Under the pieces are notes generated by a model, which had not been told where the DNA came from, ran no database searches, and worked only from the letters and a program-made list of their open reading frames with translations. The translations under genes and the position numbers were made by a program. A stretch of 64,000 nucleotides of DNA from Pedobacter ginsenosidimutans (GTDB taxonomy: Bacteria > Bacteroidota > Bacteroidia > Sphingobacteriales > Sphingobacteriaceae): NCBI RefSeq assembly GCF_001442625.1, contig NZ_LMZQ01000016.1, forward strand, positions 1 through 64,000, written 5' to 3'. The first letter of the stretch is position 1, and the number at the start of each line of letters is the position of its first letter. This document shows, piece after piece, positions 1 to 7,089 of the stretch.

Positions 1-276
1 GTTCCGAAGGGTCTCTACGGATTGAGTTATGGAAAAGAGTCTTTGACTCATTTCTGGTTCATAACTAAAAGTTGAATCTGGAAACTCAACATGATATGAT
101 AGTCCGTAGTGACGCTGTGCTTAACACTACGGATAGGAGGGTTATATGGTTAAATATTTGATGACAAATAGTTAATGACTTGCGAAGGTATAATAAAGCA
201 CCGCCAGTTATAGATCCAGCCGGTTTGCAATTACCAATGAAAGAATGGCAAATGAATTATTGAATGCATAAAATAA
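1..276. other. Structured non-coding stretch with a micro-ORF
   Basis: No gene I can name. The first 134 bases fold into consecutive hairpins: AGTTATG (25-31) pairs with CATAACT (60-66) around an inner GAGTC/GACTC hairpin (37-49); GTTGA/TCAAC pair at 71-90; and TCCGTAGTG (103-111) pairs perfectly with CACTACGGA (125-133). An AGGAGG (135-140) follows, spaced correctly for an ATG at 146 that opens a nine-codon ORF ending at 175. In the next frame, 174-262 reads as a short coding-like tail ending in a stop, without its own ATG. This could be a structured leader, the end of a mobile element, or debris of a gene that begins left of the window. Confidence 0.35.
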
Positions 277-313
277 AAAAAAGCTTGCCCCACCCTGTGG
301 AACAAGCTTTTTT
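277..313. terminator. Bidirectional Rho-independent terminator
   Basis: AAAAAAGCTTG (277-287) pairs with CAAGCTTTTTT (303-313) around a 15-base loop. There are A-runs on the left and T-runs on the right, so it can stop transcripts from both directions. It would serve the small minus-strand gene to its right and whatever is transcribed rightward from the window edge. Confidence 0.8.
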
Positions 314-331
314 GGCTCATGTAAAGATTTT

Positions 332-526
332 CTACTTTGTTCTGCTGTAAGCTAAAATCTTGTTGATGGTTTCATCTTGAGGATTTTTAGCCAGTCTATC
401 TAACTTACCTTTTATTTGATCATAAAATAAGTCGATTTCTGCGTCAGATTCAATATCAGTTCTAGGCTGAAACATGTTAGGTGTAGGTAAATTTACATTT
501 GTTTTTGATGTAGAGGTTTTTGTCAT
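332..526 (-). CDS. Small hypothetical protein
   Basis: A 64-residue hydrophilic protein that I do not recognise. The ATG at 526 was preferred to an in-frame TTG two codons upstream. The N-terminal half is rich in Thr, Ser and Pro; the C-terminal half looks helical and charged (DLFYDQIKGKLDRLAKNP). There is no signal peptide or membrane segment. It lies 88 bases downstream of the sigma factor gene on the same strand and ends at a strong terminator, so the two may share a transcript. A role linked to the sigma factor is possible only by position. Confidence 0.5.
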   Translation of the reverse strand: MTKTSTSKTNVNLPTPNMFQPRTDIESDAEIDLFYDQIKGKLDRLAKNPQDETINKILAYSRTK

Positions 527-614
527 AAGCAACTAAATGTGATAAGTTTTATAAACTTAACGATAGTTCAGATGCTTTATTTCAACCCCTAAAAAATTTT
601 ATGTAACATTTTTA

Positions 615-1199
615 CTACCCTTTGTAGGTCATCTCCTTTGTTTTAAGCATTTTACGCAAATTACTCAATGCATAACGCATACGGCCTAATGCTGTATTAA
701 TGCTTACATCGGTTAAGTCTGCTATCTCTTTAAAACTTAAATCAGCGTAATGGCGCATTAAGAGCACTTCTTTCTGTTCATCAGGCAATAAATGGATCAT
801 TGCTTTTAAATCTTTATGGGTCTGGTCGCGAAGCATTTTATCTTCCGCGCTCTCGTCATAAAAGTGTAGCATATTGAATACATCCATTCCATCAGCACTG
901 GTGATGATTGGTGTTCTCTTTTCTTTTCTGAAATAATCGATAACCAAGTTATGGGCAATACGCATTACCCAAGGCAGAAACTTGCCTTCTTCGTTATATC
1001 TTCCCGACCGCAGGGTATTAATTACTTTTATAAAAGCATCCTGAAAAATATCCTCCGCCAGATATTGGTCTTTAACCAATAAGTAGATAGAGGTATAAAT
1101 TTTACTTTTATGTCTTCTTAAAAGTTCCTGCAATCCATTCTCGTTCCCGGTAATATATACCTTTACCAGGTCCTGATCATTATATGATTGTAAATTCAT
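615..1199 (-). CDS. ECF-family RNA polymerase sigma factor
   Basis: A 194-residue sigma-70 family protein of the extracytoplasmic-function type, which would direct core RNA polymerase to a specific promoter set. Region 2 lies at about residues 20-95, with the typical DxxQDxFIKV-like segment (AEDIFQDAFIKVI) and the RIAHNLVIDYFRK segment of region 2.4. Region 4 lies at about 130-185, with LPDEQKEVLLMRHYADLSFKEIA followed by a helix-turn-helix (SINTALGRMRYALSNLRK). No anti-sigma gene is adjacent, so it is unlike the FecI/FecR or SusC-linked sigma systems. It is transcribed divergently from uvrA. The specific regulon cannot be told from sequence. Confidence 0.9.
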   Translation of the reverse strand: MNLQSYNDQDLVKVYITGNENGLQELLRRHKSKIYTSIYLLVKDQYLAEDIFQDAFIKVINTLRSGRYNEEGKFLPWVMRIAHNLVIDYFRKEKRTPIITSADGMDVFNMLHFYDESAEDKMLRDQTHKDLKAMIHLLPDEQKEVLLMRHYADLSFKEIADLTDVSINTALGRMRYALSNLRKMLKTKEMTYKG

Positions 1200-1392
1200 A
1201 GGTTTACCTACACTAAATCCCGTACTATTTGCTAAAAATTAATTTGTAGATGTTTAATTTCTATAGCTTCTCTCCTATGTTTTTTGAATGTGTTAGTTTG
1301 GTTTTGAGGTTGTTAATATTCAAAGAAAGTTATTTTTTTATCAAAAAACAAAAAATAAAATGTTAAAAAATAAATTAACCGTCTCAGTACCC

Positions 1393-1400
1393 TATTTTTG
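1393..1400 (+). promoter_or_regulatory. Putative Bacteroidota -7 promoter element for uvrA
   Basis: TATTTTTG matches the Bacteroidota -7 consensus TAnnTTTG exactly and lies 58 bases before the uvrA start codon. I see no good TTTG-like -33 box at the usual distance, so the assignment rests on the -7 match and its position in the AT-rich divergent spacer. Confidence 0.45.
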
Positions 1401-1458
1401 TATGTTCTTAAAACCCTAACAACATTCTGGGGTTATACATTTATATTCGTTACTATAC

Positions 1459-4272
1459 ATGAGCAAAAAAGAGGCCGAAAAAGATCCGCATAAAAATATT
1501 ATCATAAAAGGTGCCCGTGTGCACAACCTAAAAAACATCGATGTTGCCATTCCAAAAAATAAACTTGTGGTGGTAACAGGTATGTCGGGTTCGGGGAAAT
1601 CTTCGCTTGCATTTGATACTTTATATGCGGAGGGGCAACGCCGATATGTAGAAAGTTTATCTTCTTATGCCCGCCAGTTTATGGGGCGGATGAATAAACC
1701 CGATGTTGATTATATTAAAGGTATTGCTCCGGCAATTGCCATCGAACAAAAGGTTATTACTTCCAATCCACGTTCTACCGTTGGTACCTCGACCGAAATT
1801 TACGATTACCTCAAACTGCTTTTCTCGCGGATCGGTAAAACCATTTCACCTGTTTCGGGAAAAGAAGTGAAAAAGGATTCGGTAAGTACGGTGGTAGACT
1901 ATGTAAATGCCATGCCCGAAGATACAACGGTTACTATTTTTTGCCCGCTGTACCCACACAATAACCGTACGATTAAGGAAGAACTGGCTATTTTATTACA
2001 GAAAGGATTTTTACGCGTTCTGATTAACGATAAAATAGAAAAAATAGAAACGGTTTTAGACGATGCTGATTTTAAAGATGAAGAACTTACGGATGATAAA
2101 ACCGTTCAGATCCTGATCGACCGTATTGTAACCAACCAGGAAGAAGAAACATTAAGCAGATTGGCCGATTCGGCACAGACTGCTTTTTTTGAAGGTAAAG
2201 GCGATTGTTATGTGGAAGCCCAGGGCACAACTAAACATTTTAGCGATCGGTTTGAACTGGATGGAATAAAATTTGAAGAACCTACACCGAACTTTTTCTC
2301 TTTCAATAATCCTTATGGTGCGTGTAAACGTTGTGAAGGTTATGGAAACGTAATCGGCATTGATGAAGATCTGGTTATTCCCGATAAGAGCAAAAGTATT
2401 TACGATAATGCCATTGCCCCCTGGCGCGGCGAAAAAATGAATATATGGTTGCAGAATTTTATTAAAGCTGCACCAAAATTCGATTTCCCGATTCACCGGC
2501 CTTATAGTGCCTTAACAGAAACGGAACAACGTTTACTTTGGACAGGAAATAAATATTTTGCGGGCCTCGATGCTTTTTTCAAAGAACTGGAAGAGCAGAC
2601 CTACAAAATCCAGTACCGCGTAATGTTATCACGTTACCGTGGTAAAACCACCTGTCCTGATTGTAAAGGCTCGCGTTTGCGTAAGGATGCATCTTATGTA
2701 AAGATTGCTGAAAAATCGATCATCGATGTGGTGCTGATGCCATTGGCAAAAGCGCTGGTTTTCTTTAACGAGCTGAAATTAAACACCAACGATACCAAAA
2801 TTGCCAAACGGTTATTGGCAGAGATTGATAACCGTTTCCTTTATTTAAACAATGTAGGTTTAGGTTACCTCACCTTAAACCGTTTATCGAATACGCTTTC
2901 GGGTGGAGAATCGCAAAGGATTAACCTGGCAACTTCATTGGGAAGTAGTTTGGTGGGTTCTATTTACGTTTTGGACGAACCGAGCATTGGTTTGCACCCT
3001 CGTGATACCAATAAACTGATCGAAGTGCTGATCTCGCTCCGTAATGTAGGCAATACTGTTTTGGTGGTAGAACACGAAGAAGAAATGATGCGTGCAGCCG
3101 ATTATATTATCGATATCGGCCCTGAAGCTGGTACCCATGGTGGTAATTTGGTTTTTAGTGGAAATTATGAGGAGATTTTAAAAGATAAAAATAGCTTAAC
3201 AGGCCGTTACCTATCGGGAATAGAAAAAATTGCCATTCCGGATAAACGCCGTAATTGGAAAGATCACATCCTGATTAAAGGAGCAAGGGAAAACAACCTG
3301 CAGAATATCGATGTGAAGTTTCCTTTAGGGGTTTTTACAGCAGTAAGTGGTGTTTCGGGGTCGGGTAAAACCAGTTTGGTTAAAAAGATCCTATATCCTG
3401 CACTGCAAAAGGCAATTGGCAACTACGCTGGTGAGCAAACGGGTGCTTATGATGGCATTTTTGGCAATTACGATCTGGTAAGTGCTGTAGAAATGGTTGA
3501 TCAGAATCCGATTGGCCGTTCTAGTCGTTCTAATCCGGTTACTTATGTAAAGGCCTGGGATGATATCCGCGCCCTGTTTTCGGGTCTGGCATCGGCAAAA
3601 GCTGCGGGCTTAAAACCAGCTGCTTTCTCTTTCAACGTAGAAGGTGGCCGCTGCGATGTTTGCCAGGGTGAGGGAGAGGTGAAGATCGAAATGCAGTTTA
3701 TGGCGGATATTTACCTGCCTTGCGAGGCCTGTAACGGTAAACGTTTTAAGCAGCAGGTTTTAGATGTAACCTATAAAGAGAAAAATGTATCCGAAATTTT
3801 GGATATGACTATAGAAGAGGCGGTAGAATTTTTTAAGGATGAACAAAAGATCCTCAATAAATTAAACCCATTGGTTGATGTAGGCCTGGGCTACGTACAT
3901 TTAGGTCAATCTTCTAATACCTTATCGGGTGGTGAAGCGCAGCGGATTAAACTTGCTTCGTTTTTGATTAAAGGAAATAATGCGAATAAAACCCTGTTTA
4001 TCTTTGATGAGCCAACAACCGGTCTGCATTTCCATGATATTAAAAAACTGTTAAAGGCGCTGAATACCTTGATTGAACAGGGGAACACTATTTTGGTAAT
4101 TGAACATAATATGGACATGATCAAATGTGCCGATTGGGTAATCGATATTGGCCCTGAAGGGGGCGATGGCGGCGGTCAGGTGGTATTTGAGGGTATCCCC
4201 GAAGATTTAGCTAAGGTAGAAAAATCGTACACCGGAAAATATTTAGCATCGCATTTAAATTTAAATCCATAA
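1459..4272 (+). CDS. uvrA: Excinuclease ABC subunit A (UvrA-type, probable UvrA2 paralogue)
   Basis: DNA-damage recognition ATPase of nucleotide excision repair, 937 residues, the usual length. It has two ABC cassettes: Walker A GMSGSGKSS at 41-49 and GVSGSGKTS at 631-639, with signature motifs NTLSGGESQR and NTLSGGEAQR. Zinc-binding cysteine pairs are present (CKRCEG, CPDCKG, CDVCQG and CEACNG). After the second Walker A, where classical UvrA has a PIGRTPRSNPATY-type motif, this protein has PIGRSSRSNPVTYVKAWDD. That variant makes me suspect the second UvrA paralogue found in many Bacteroidota rather than the main housekeeping copy. It is followed after 8 bases by a LysE-type exporter and is divergent from the sigma factor gene. 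Confidence 0.93.
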   Translation: MSKKEAEKDPHKNIIIKGARVHNLKNIDVAIPKNKLVVVTGMSGSGKSSLAFDTLYAEGQRRYVESLSSYARQFMGRMNKPDVDYIKGIAPAIAIEQKVITSNPRSTVGTSTEIYDYLKLLFSRIGKTISPVSGKEVKKDSVSTVVDYVNAMPEDTTVTIFCPLYPHNNRTIKEELAILLQKGFLRVLINDKIEKIETVLDDADFKDEELTDDKTVQILIDRIVTNQEEETLSRLADSAQTAFFEGKGDCYVEAQGTTKHFSDRFELDGIKFEEPTPNFFSFNNPYGACKRCEGYGNVIGIDEDLVIPDKSKSIYDNAIAPWRGEKMNIWLQNFIKAAPKFDFPIHRPYSALTETEQRLLWTGNKYFAGLDAFFKELEEQTYKIQYRVMLSRYRGKTTCPDCKGSRLRKDASYVKIAEKSIIDVVLMPLAKALVFFNELKLNTNDTKIAKRLLAEIDNRFLYLNNVGLGYLTLNRLSNTLSGGESQRINLATSLGSSLVGSIYVLDEPSIGLHPRDTNKLIEVLISLRNVGNTVLVVEHEEEMMRAADYIIDIGPEAGTHGGNLVFSGNYEEILKDKNSLTGRYLSGIEKIAIPDKRRNWKDHILIKGARENNLQNIDVKFPLGVFTAVSGVSGSGKTSLVKKILYPALQKAIGNYAGEQTGAYDGIFGNYDLVSAVEMVDQNPIGRSSRSNPVTYVKAWDDIRALFSGLASAKAAGLKPAAFSFNVEGGRCDVCQGEGEVKIEMQFMADIYLPCEACNGKRFKQQVLDVTYKEKNVSEILDMTIEEAVEFFKDEQKILNKLNPLVDVGLGYVHLGQSSNTLSGGEAQRIKLASFLIKGNNANKTLFIFDEPTTGLHFHDIKKLLKALNTLIEQGNTILVIEHNMDMIKCADWVIDIGPEGGDGGGQVVFEGIPEDLAKVEKSYTGKYLASHLNLNP

Positions 4273-4280
4273 TTTCGGCA

Positions 4281-4934
4281 ATGCTTTTTCTAACGTTTTT
4301 CATAGGCATCATTCTCAATGCCATGGGCTATATTCCTCCTGGCAACATTAATCTCACCGTTGCGCAGCTTGCCATTAATAAGGGTATGCGGCAGGTATGG
4401 TACTTTATTCTTTCCTTCTCTTGCGTAGAAGTGTTTTTTACCTTTGGTATGATGCGTTTTGCCCGCTGGGCCATGAGCGATATCAATCCGAACGAGGCTG
4501 TAAGCGAAGTGCGCTTAAGTACTTTAGTCGATTGTTTTATGATCGTGATGTTTTTGGTGATGGGTACCATTACCTGGAAAAACCGGAAAAAAGTGCCTAA
4601 AACTAGCAACAAAAAAGAAGATAAGCGCAGTGGAAGTGTTTTGTATGGATTAATTTTAGGCGTATTAAACCCTGTTCAGATTCCATTCTGGCTGTTTTTT
4701 GGCAATTATGTAATTTTACACCAATGGATCGAAACGGATTACCTTTCATTAGTGATTTTTAGTTTGGGCTCGGGCGTTGGTTCTACACTCGCACTTTACT
4801 TATATGCGCATTTTGCAACTTATATTCAGGAGAAGTTTGCCCTTAGTAGCTTAATTATTAATAAATCGATAGCGATATTTTTATACGCGCTGGCAGCTTA
4901 TATGGTGATAAAACAGGCGATTATTATTCTATAA
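4281..4934 (+). CDS. LysE-family transporter
   Basis: A 217-residue integral membrane protein with about six hydrophobic segments. The N-terminal motif GYIPPGNINLTVAQLAINKG is the variant PPG motif of the LysE/RhtB amino-acid exporter superfamily, and LNPVQIPFWLFFGNYV fits the second half-repeat. A charged cytoplasmic loop lies around residues 100-115 (KNRKKVPKTSNKKEDKR). The substrate is not predictable. It starts 8 bases after uvrA, so the two are probably cotranscribed, although no functional link is evident. The hairpin at 5122-5145 is the likely transcript end. Confidence 0.8.
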   Translation: MLFLTFFIGIILNAMGYIPPGNINLTVAQLAINKGMRQVWYFILSFSCVEVFFTFGMMRFARWAMSDINPNEAVSEVRLSTLVDCFMIVMFLVMGTITWKNRKKVPKTSNKKEDKRSGSVLYGLILGVLNPVQIPFWLFFGNYVILHQWIETDYLSLVIFSLGSGVGSTLALYLYAHFATYIQEKFALSSLIINKSIAIFLYALAAYMVIKQAIIIL

Positions 4935-4980
4935 CATTGTTTGCCTGCGAAATAGAAAGAATCTTCTTAAATAAGTTGAA

Positions 4981-5079
4981 GGTCCTTCGACAGGCTCAGG
5001 ATGACATCCGTTTGGGTCTTTTACCAAAAATAAATAATTGCTCCTTTTTTAATTGTCAGTCTGAGCTTGTCGAAGACCC
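4981..5079. repeat. Intergenic inverted repeat (CTTCGACA/TGTCGAAG type)
   Basis: The left arm GGTCCTTCGACAGGCTCAGG continues into GATGACA, and the right arm TGTCAGTCTGAGCTTGTCGAAG is its imperfect reverse complement. An AT-rich centre separates them. This is the same kind of element as at 10727-10837. Such palindromic units are common between genes in Sphingobacteriaceae. Confidence 0.7.
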
Positions 5080-5121
5080 AAAGTTAAGATACCGTAGGTT
5101 AATGATCTCTAGCCTAATCCC

Positions 5122-5145
5122 AAGGTCTGTGTCTCCACAGACCTT
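5122..5145. terminator. GGTCTGTG-family hairpin acting as terminator
   Basis: AAGGTCTGTG and CACAGACCTT form a perfect 10-bp stem with a TCTC loop, followed by a T-rich tail. It suits the end of the uvrA-lysE transcript. The stem is the same as in the repeated hairpins at 9586-10085; a degenerate copy (GTTCTGTG/CACAGACC) follows at 5194-5213. Confidence 0.65.
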
Positions 5146-5193
5146 TTATTTTTCGCTCTTTCATTGAATTTTTCATTGCAAACCATTGTTTCC

Positions 5194-5213
5194 GTTCTGT
5201 GAGGACACAGACC
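5194..5213. repeat. Degenerate GGTCTGTG hairpin
   Basis: GTTCTGTG and CACAGACC with an AGGA loop: one base away from the perfect stem of the family at 5122 and 9586-10085. The rest of the gap up to 5365 holds nothing else that I recognise. Confidence 0.6.
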
Positions 5214-5365
5214 GAGGGATAAGCTTGAGAAGATATGCGCGTGATTTCTGTTATAAAATTGATACACAGATACGCTTCGGTTAACCTAATCATAACATTA
5301 AATTTATGTTTAAGAAGTCTGGTCAGGCTAATATTGGACTTTGATACAAAACATATCTTATCCTT

Positions 5366-6208
5366 ATGTCTAACAGACGATTTTTTCTGAAAAATAGTTT
5401 GGCTGCTGCTGTAGTAGCCAGTATTTCGCCAGTTCTTTCTTCATTTGCTGAAGAACACAGCGCTCCCGCCAGATCGGGCAAAGCACCTAAATTACGTTTC
5501 GCTATCGCATCCGATGGACATTATGGTCAGCCTGGAACGGAGTACAAACTGCACCACGAGAATATTGTGAAATGGTTAAATGAATCGCATGATAAAAATC
5601 CACTCAATTTTGTGATTATTAATGGGGATCTTGTTCACGACCGGCCGAAACTATTATCGGAAGTAAAAAAAGAATATTACGATAAACTTAAAGTCCCTTT
5701 TTACGCCATTCCAGGTAATCACGATCATGCTGATGCAAAGATCTGGAAATCGGTTTTCGGTTACGAAGATAACTTTTCTTTCGAAAAAAATGGAGTAGGT
5801 TTTGTTTTGGCCAATACTTCTGATACCAAGGGCACTTATTTATGCCCTAACAACGATTTTTTAAAGCAGGAGCTCGATAAGTTTAAAAATCTGAAAACTG
5901 TTTTCGTGGTGTTGCATATCCCACCTCATTTCTGGGTGCCCGAAAGCCCTTTTGTAGACTGTCCGGATACGATTAAACTGCTGCATGGTTATGCCAATGT
6001 AAAGGCTGTATTTCATGGGCATGACCACAGTCTAGATGCCGTTTTTTATACTGATAAACTTCCTCATTTTTTTGATGCACATATTGGTGGAAACTGGGGT
6101 ACAGCCTATAAAGGTTACCGGATTGTAGAGGTTGATGAAAATGATAAGATCCAGACTTATCAGGTAAATGCAAGTCAATCGCCACTATTAAATGAAACCA
6201 AATTTTAA
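5366..6208 (+). CDS. Secreted calcineurin-like metallophosphoesterase
   Basis: A 280-residue phosphoesterase with a Tat-type signal peptide (NRRFFLK followed by a hydrophobic stretch, residues 3-28), so it is probably exported folded. The dinuclear-metal motifs appear in order: ASDGHYG (D-x-H), INGDLVHD (GD), PGNHDH (GNHD), VLHIPPH and FHGHDH (GHxH). The natural substrate is unknown. It is the first gene of a tight operon (next gene 16 bases on) with an outer-membrane-like protein and a phosphoesterase fusion. This suggests a periplasmic phosphate-scavenging or phosphodiester-processing role, although no Pho box was identified. Confidence 0.85.
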   Translation: MSNRRFFLKNSLAAAVVASISPVLSSFAEEHSAPARSGKAPKLRFAIASDGHYGQPGTEYKLHHENIVKWLNESHDKNPLNFVIINGDLVHDRPKLLSEVKKEYYDKLKVPFYAIPGNHDHADAKIWKSVFGYEDNFSFEKNGVGFVLANTSDTKGTYLCPNNDFLKQELDKFKNLKTVFVVLHIPPHFWVPESPFVDCPDTIKLLHGYANVKAVFHGHDHSLDAVFYTDKLPHFFDAHIGGNWGTAYKGYRIVEVDENDKIQTYQVNASQSPLLNETKF

Positions 6209-6224
6209 TTGATAGATCATCGCA

Positions 6225-7064
6225 ATGAAAAAGACATTTTTGATGCTCATTTTTGCTGGTGCTGTTTTAAACTGTGCAGCACAGAAAATAAATGAGACCA
6301 CGCCTGAAATCAAAAGAGGAGCCGATGCCGCTCAGCCCTTTCTGTTTTCGCTGAATACCTTAACCGCAGAAAATCCCCGTTGGAATATCCATTACTCTGG
6401 AAGTTATGGCGAAAGAACCAACGGACAGTTTGGTTATGATGGCCTAGGACAACAGTTTGGTGTTAAAGGGTATTTAGGCAGCAGGTTAACCTTGTATGCC
6501 ACTGCGGCCATCGGTTTTGCCAATTCAGGAGGTGTAACCTCTGCCCAACAGGCTGAAGTGATCAGGGATTTAGTAGGCGGTAAAGGCATAACTGGTTTTA
6601 GGTTAGGTGCTGGTTTAGGCTTAAGCAGAGATTGGTCGAGTATTGGTTCTGCGATTAGCCGGATTACCGCTTCGTTCGATCAGACAAACTGGCGAATGGC
6701 GGGTAACCTTCGTTTCGAAAAAGCTTTCGATAAAACCAGGGATAAGCTCGATTTTATAAGCAGTTTTGGCTATCAGCACCGCGTTTCTAACGTTTTATAT
6801 CTTGGCTTTGAAGCCTTAGGACAGGATTTAGAAGGCTTTTGGGAAAAGGATGAAGCAGAAGGTGGTGCAAAGGTAATGATCGGGCCATCAATCAATCTGG
6901 AGCCAAACCATTCAAAACTTTCGTTCTCTCTTTCTGGCGGACCTGTTTTTTATGCAACCCGTAGCCAGGTAATCCCATCAGAGGCCATCCGCGAAATCGG
7001 TTCCGTAGCTTCAGGCAATGGCTATACCATCAGGGCCCTGGTTAATTTTAATCTTCATCGTTAA
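6225..7064 (+). CDS. Putative outer-membrane beta-barrel protein
   Basis: 279 residues with a signal peptide (MKKTFLMLIFAGAVLNCAAQ). The mature part is rich in Gly and aromatic residues in alternating beta-strand-like stretches (WNIHYSGSYGE, RLTLYATAAIGFAN, WRMAGNLRFEKAF), and ends in a typical barrel-like strand ALVNFNLHR. I do not recognise the exact family. Position between two phosphoesterase genes suggests that it belongs to the same surface process. Confidence 0.6.
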   Translation: MKKTFLMLIFAGAVLNCAAQKINETTPEIKRGADAAQPFLFSLNTLTAENPRWNIHYSGSYGERTNGQFGYDGLGQQFGVKGYLGSRLTLYATAAIGFANSGGVTSAQQAEVIRDLVGGKGITGFRLGAGLGLSRDWSSIGSAISRITASFDQTNWRMAGNLRFEKAFDKTRDKLDFISSFGYQHRVSNVLYLGFEALGQDLEGFWEKDEAEGGAKVMIGPSINLEPNHSKLSFSLSGGPVFYATRSQVIPSEAIREIGSVASGNGYTIRALVNFNLHR

Positions 7065-7089
7065 TGTGTTGCTAAATCAATTTAAGAAA

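Noticed and set aside
103..133. Group II intron domain V
   Set aside because: The stem is continuous, without the two-base bulge, GNRA-type loop or AGC start of domain V, and no reverse transcriptase is in view.
2152..2496. 114-residue frame opposite uvrA
   Set aside because: Complement of a strongly conserved UvrA region; a shadow frame.
7018..7089. Longer start of the propeller-phosphoesterase gene
   Set aside because: It overlaps the upstream gene and would bury the signal peptide that begins at 7090.
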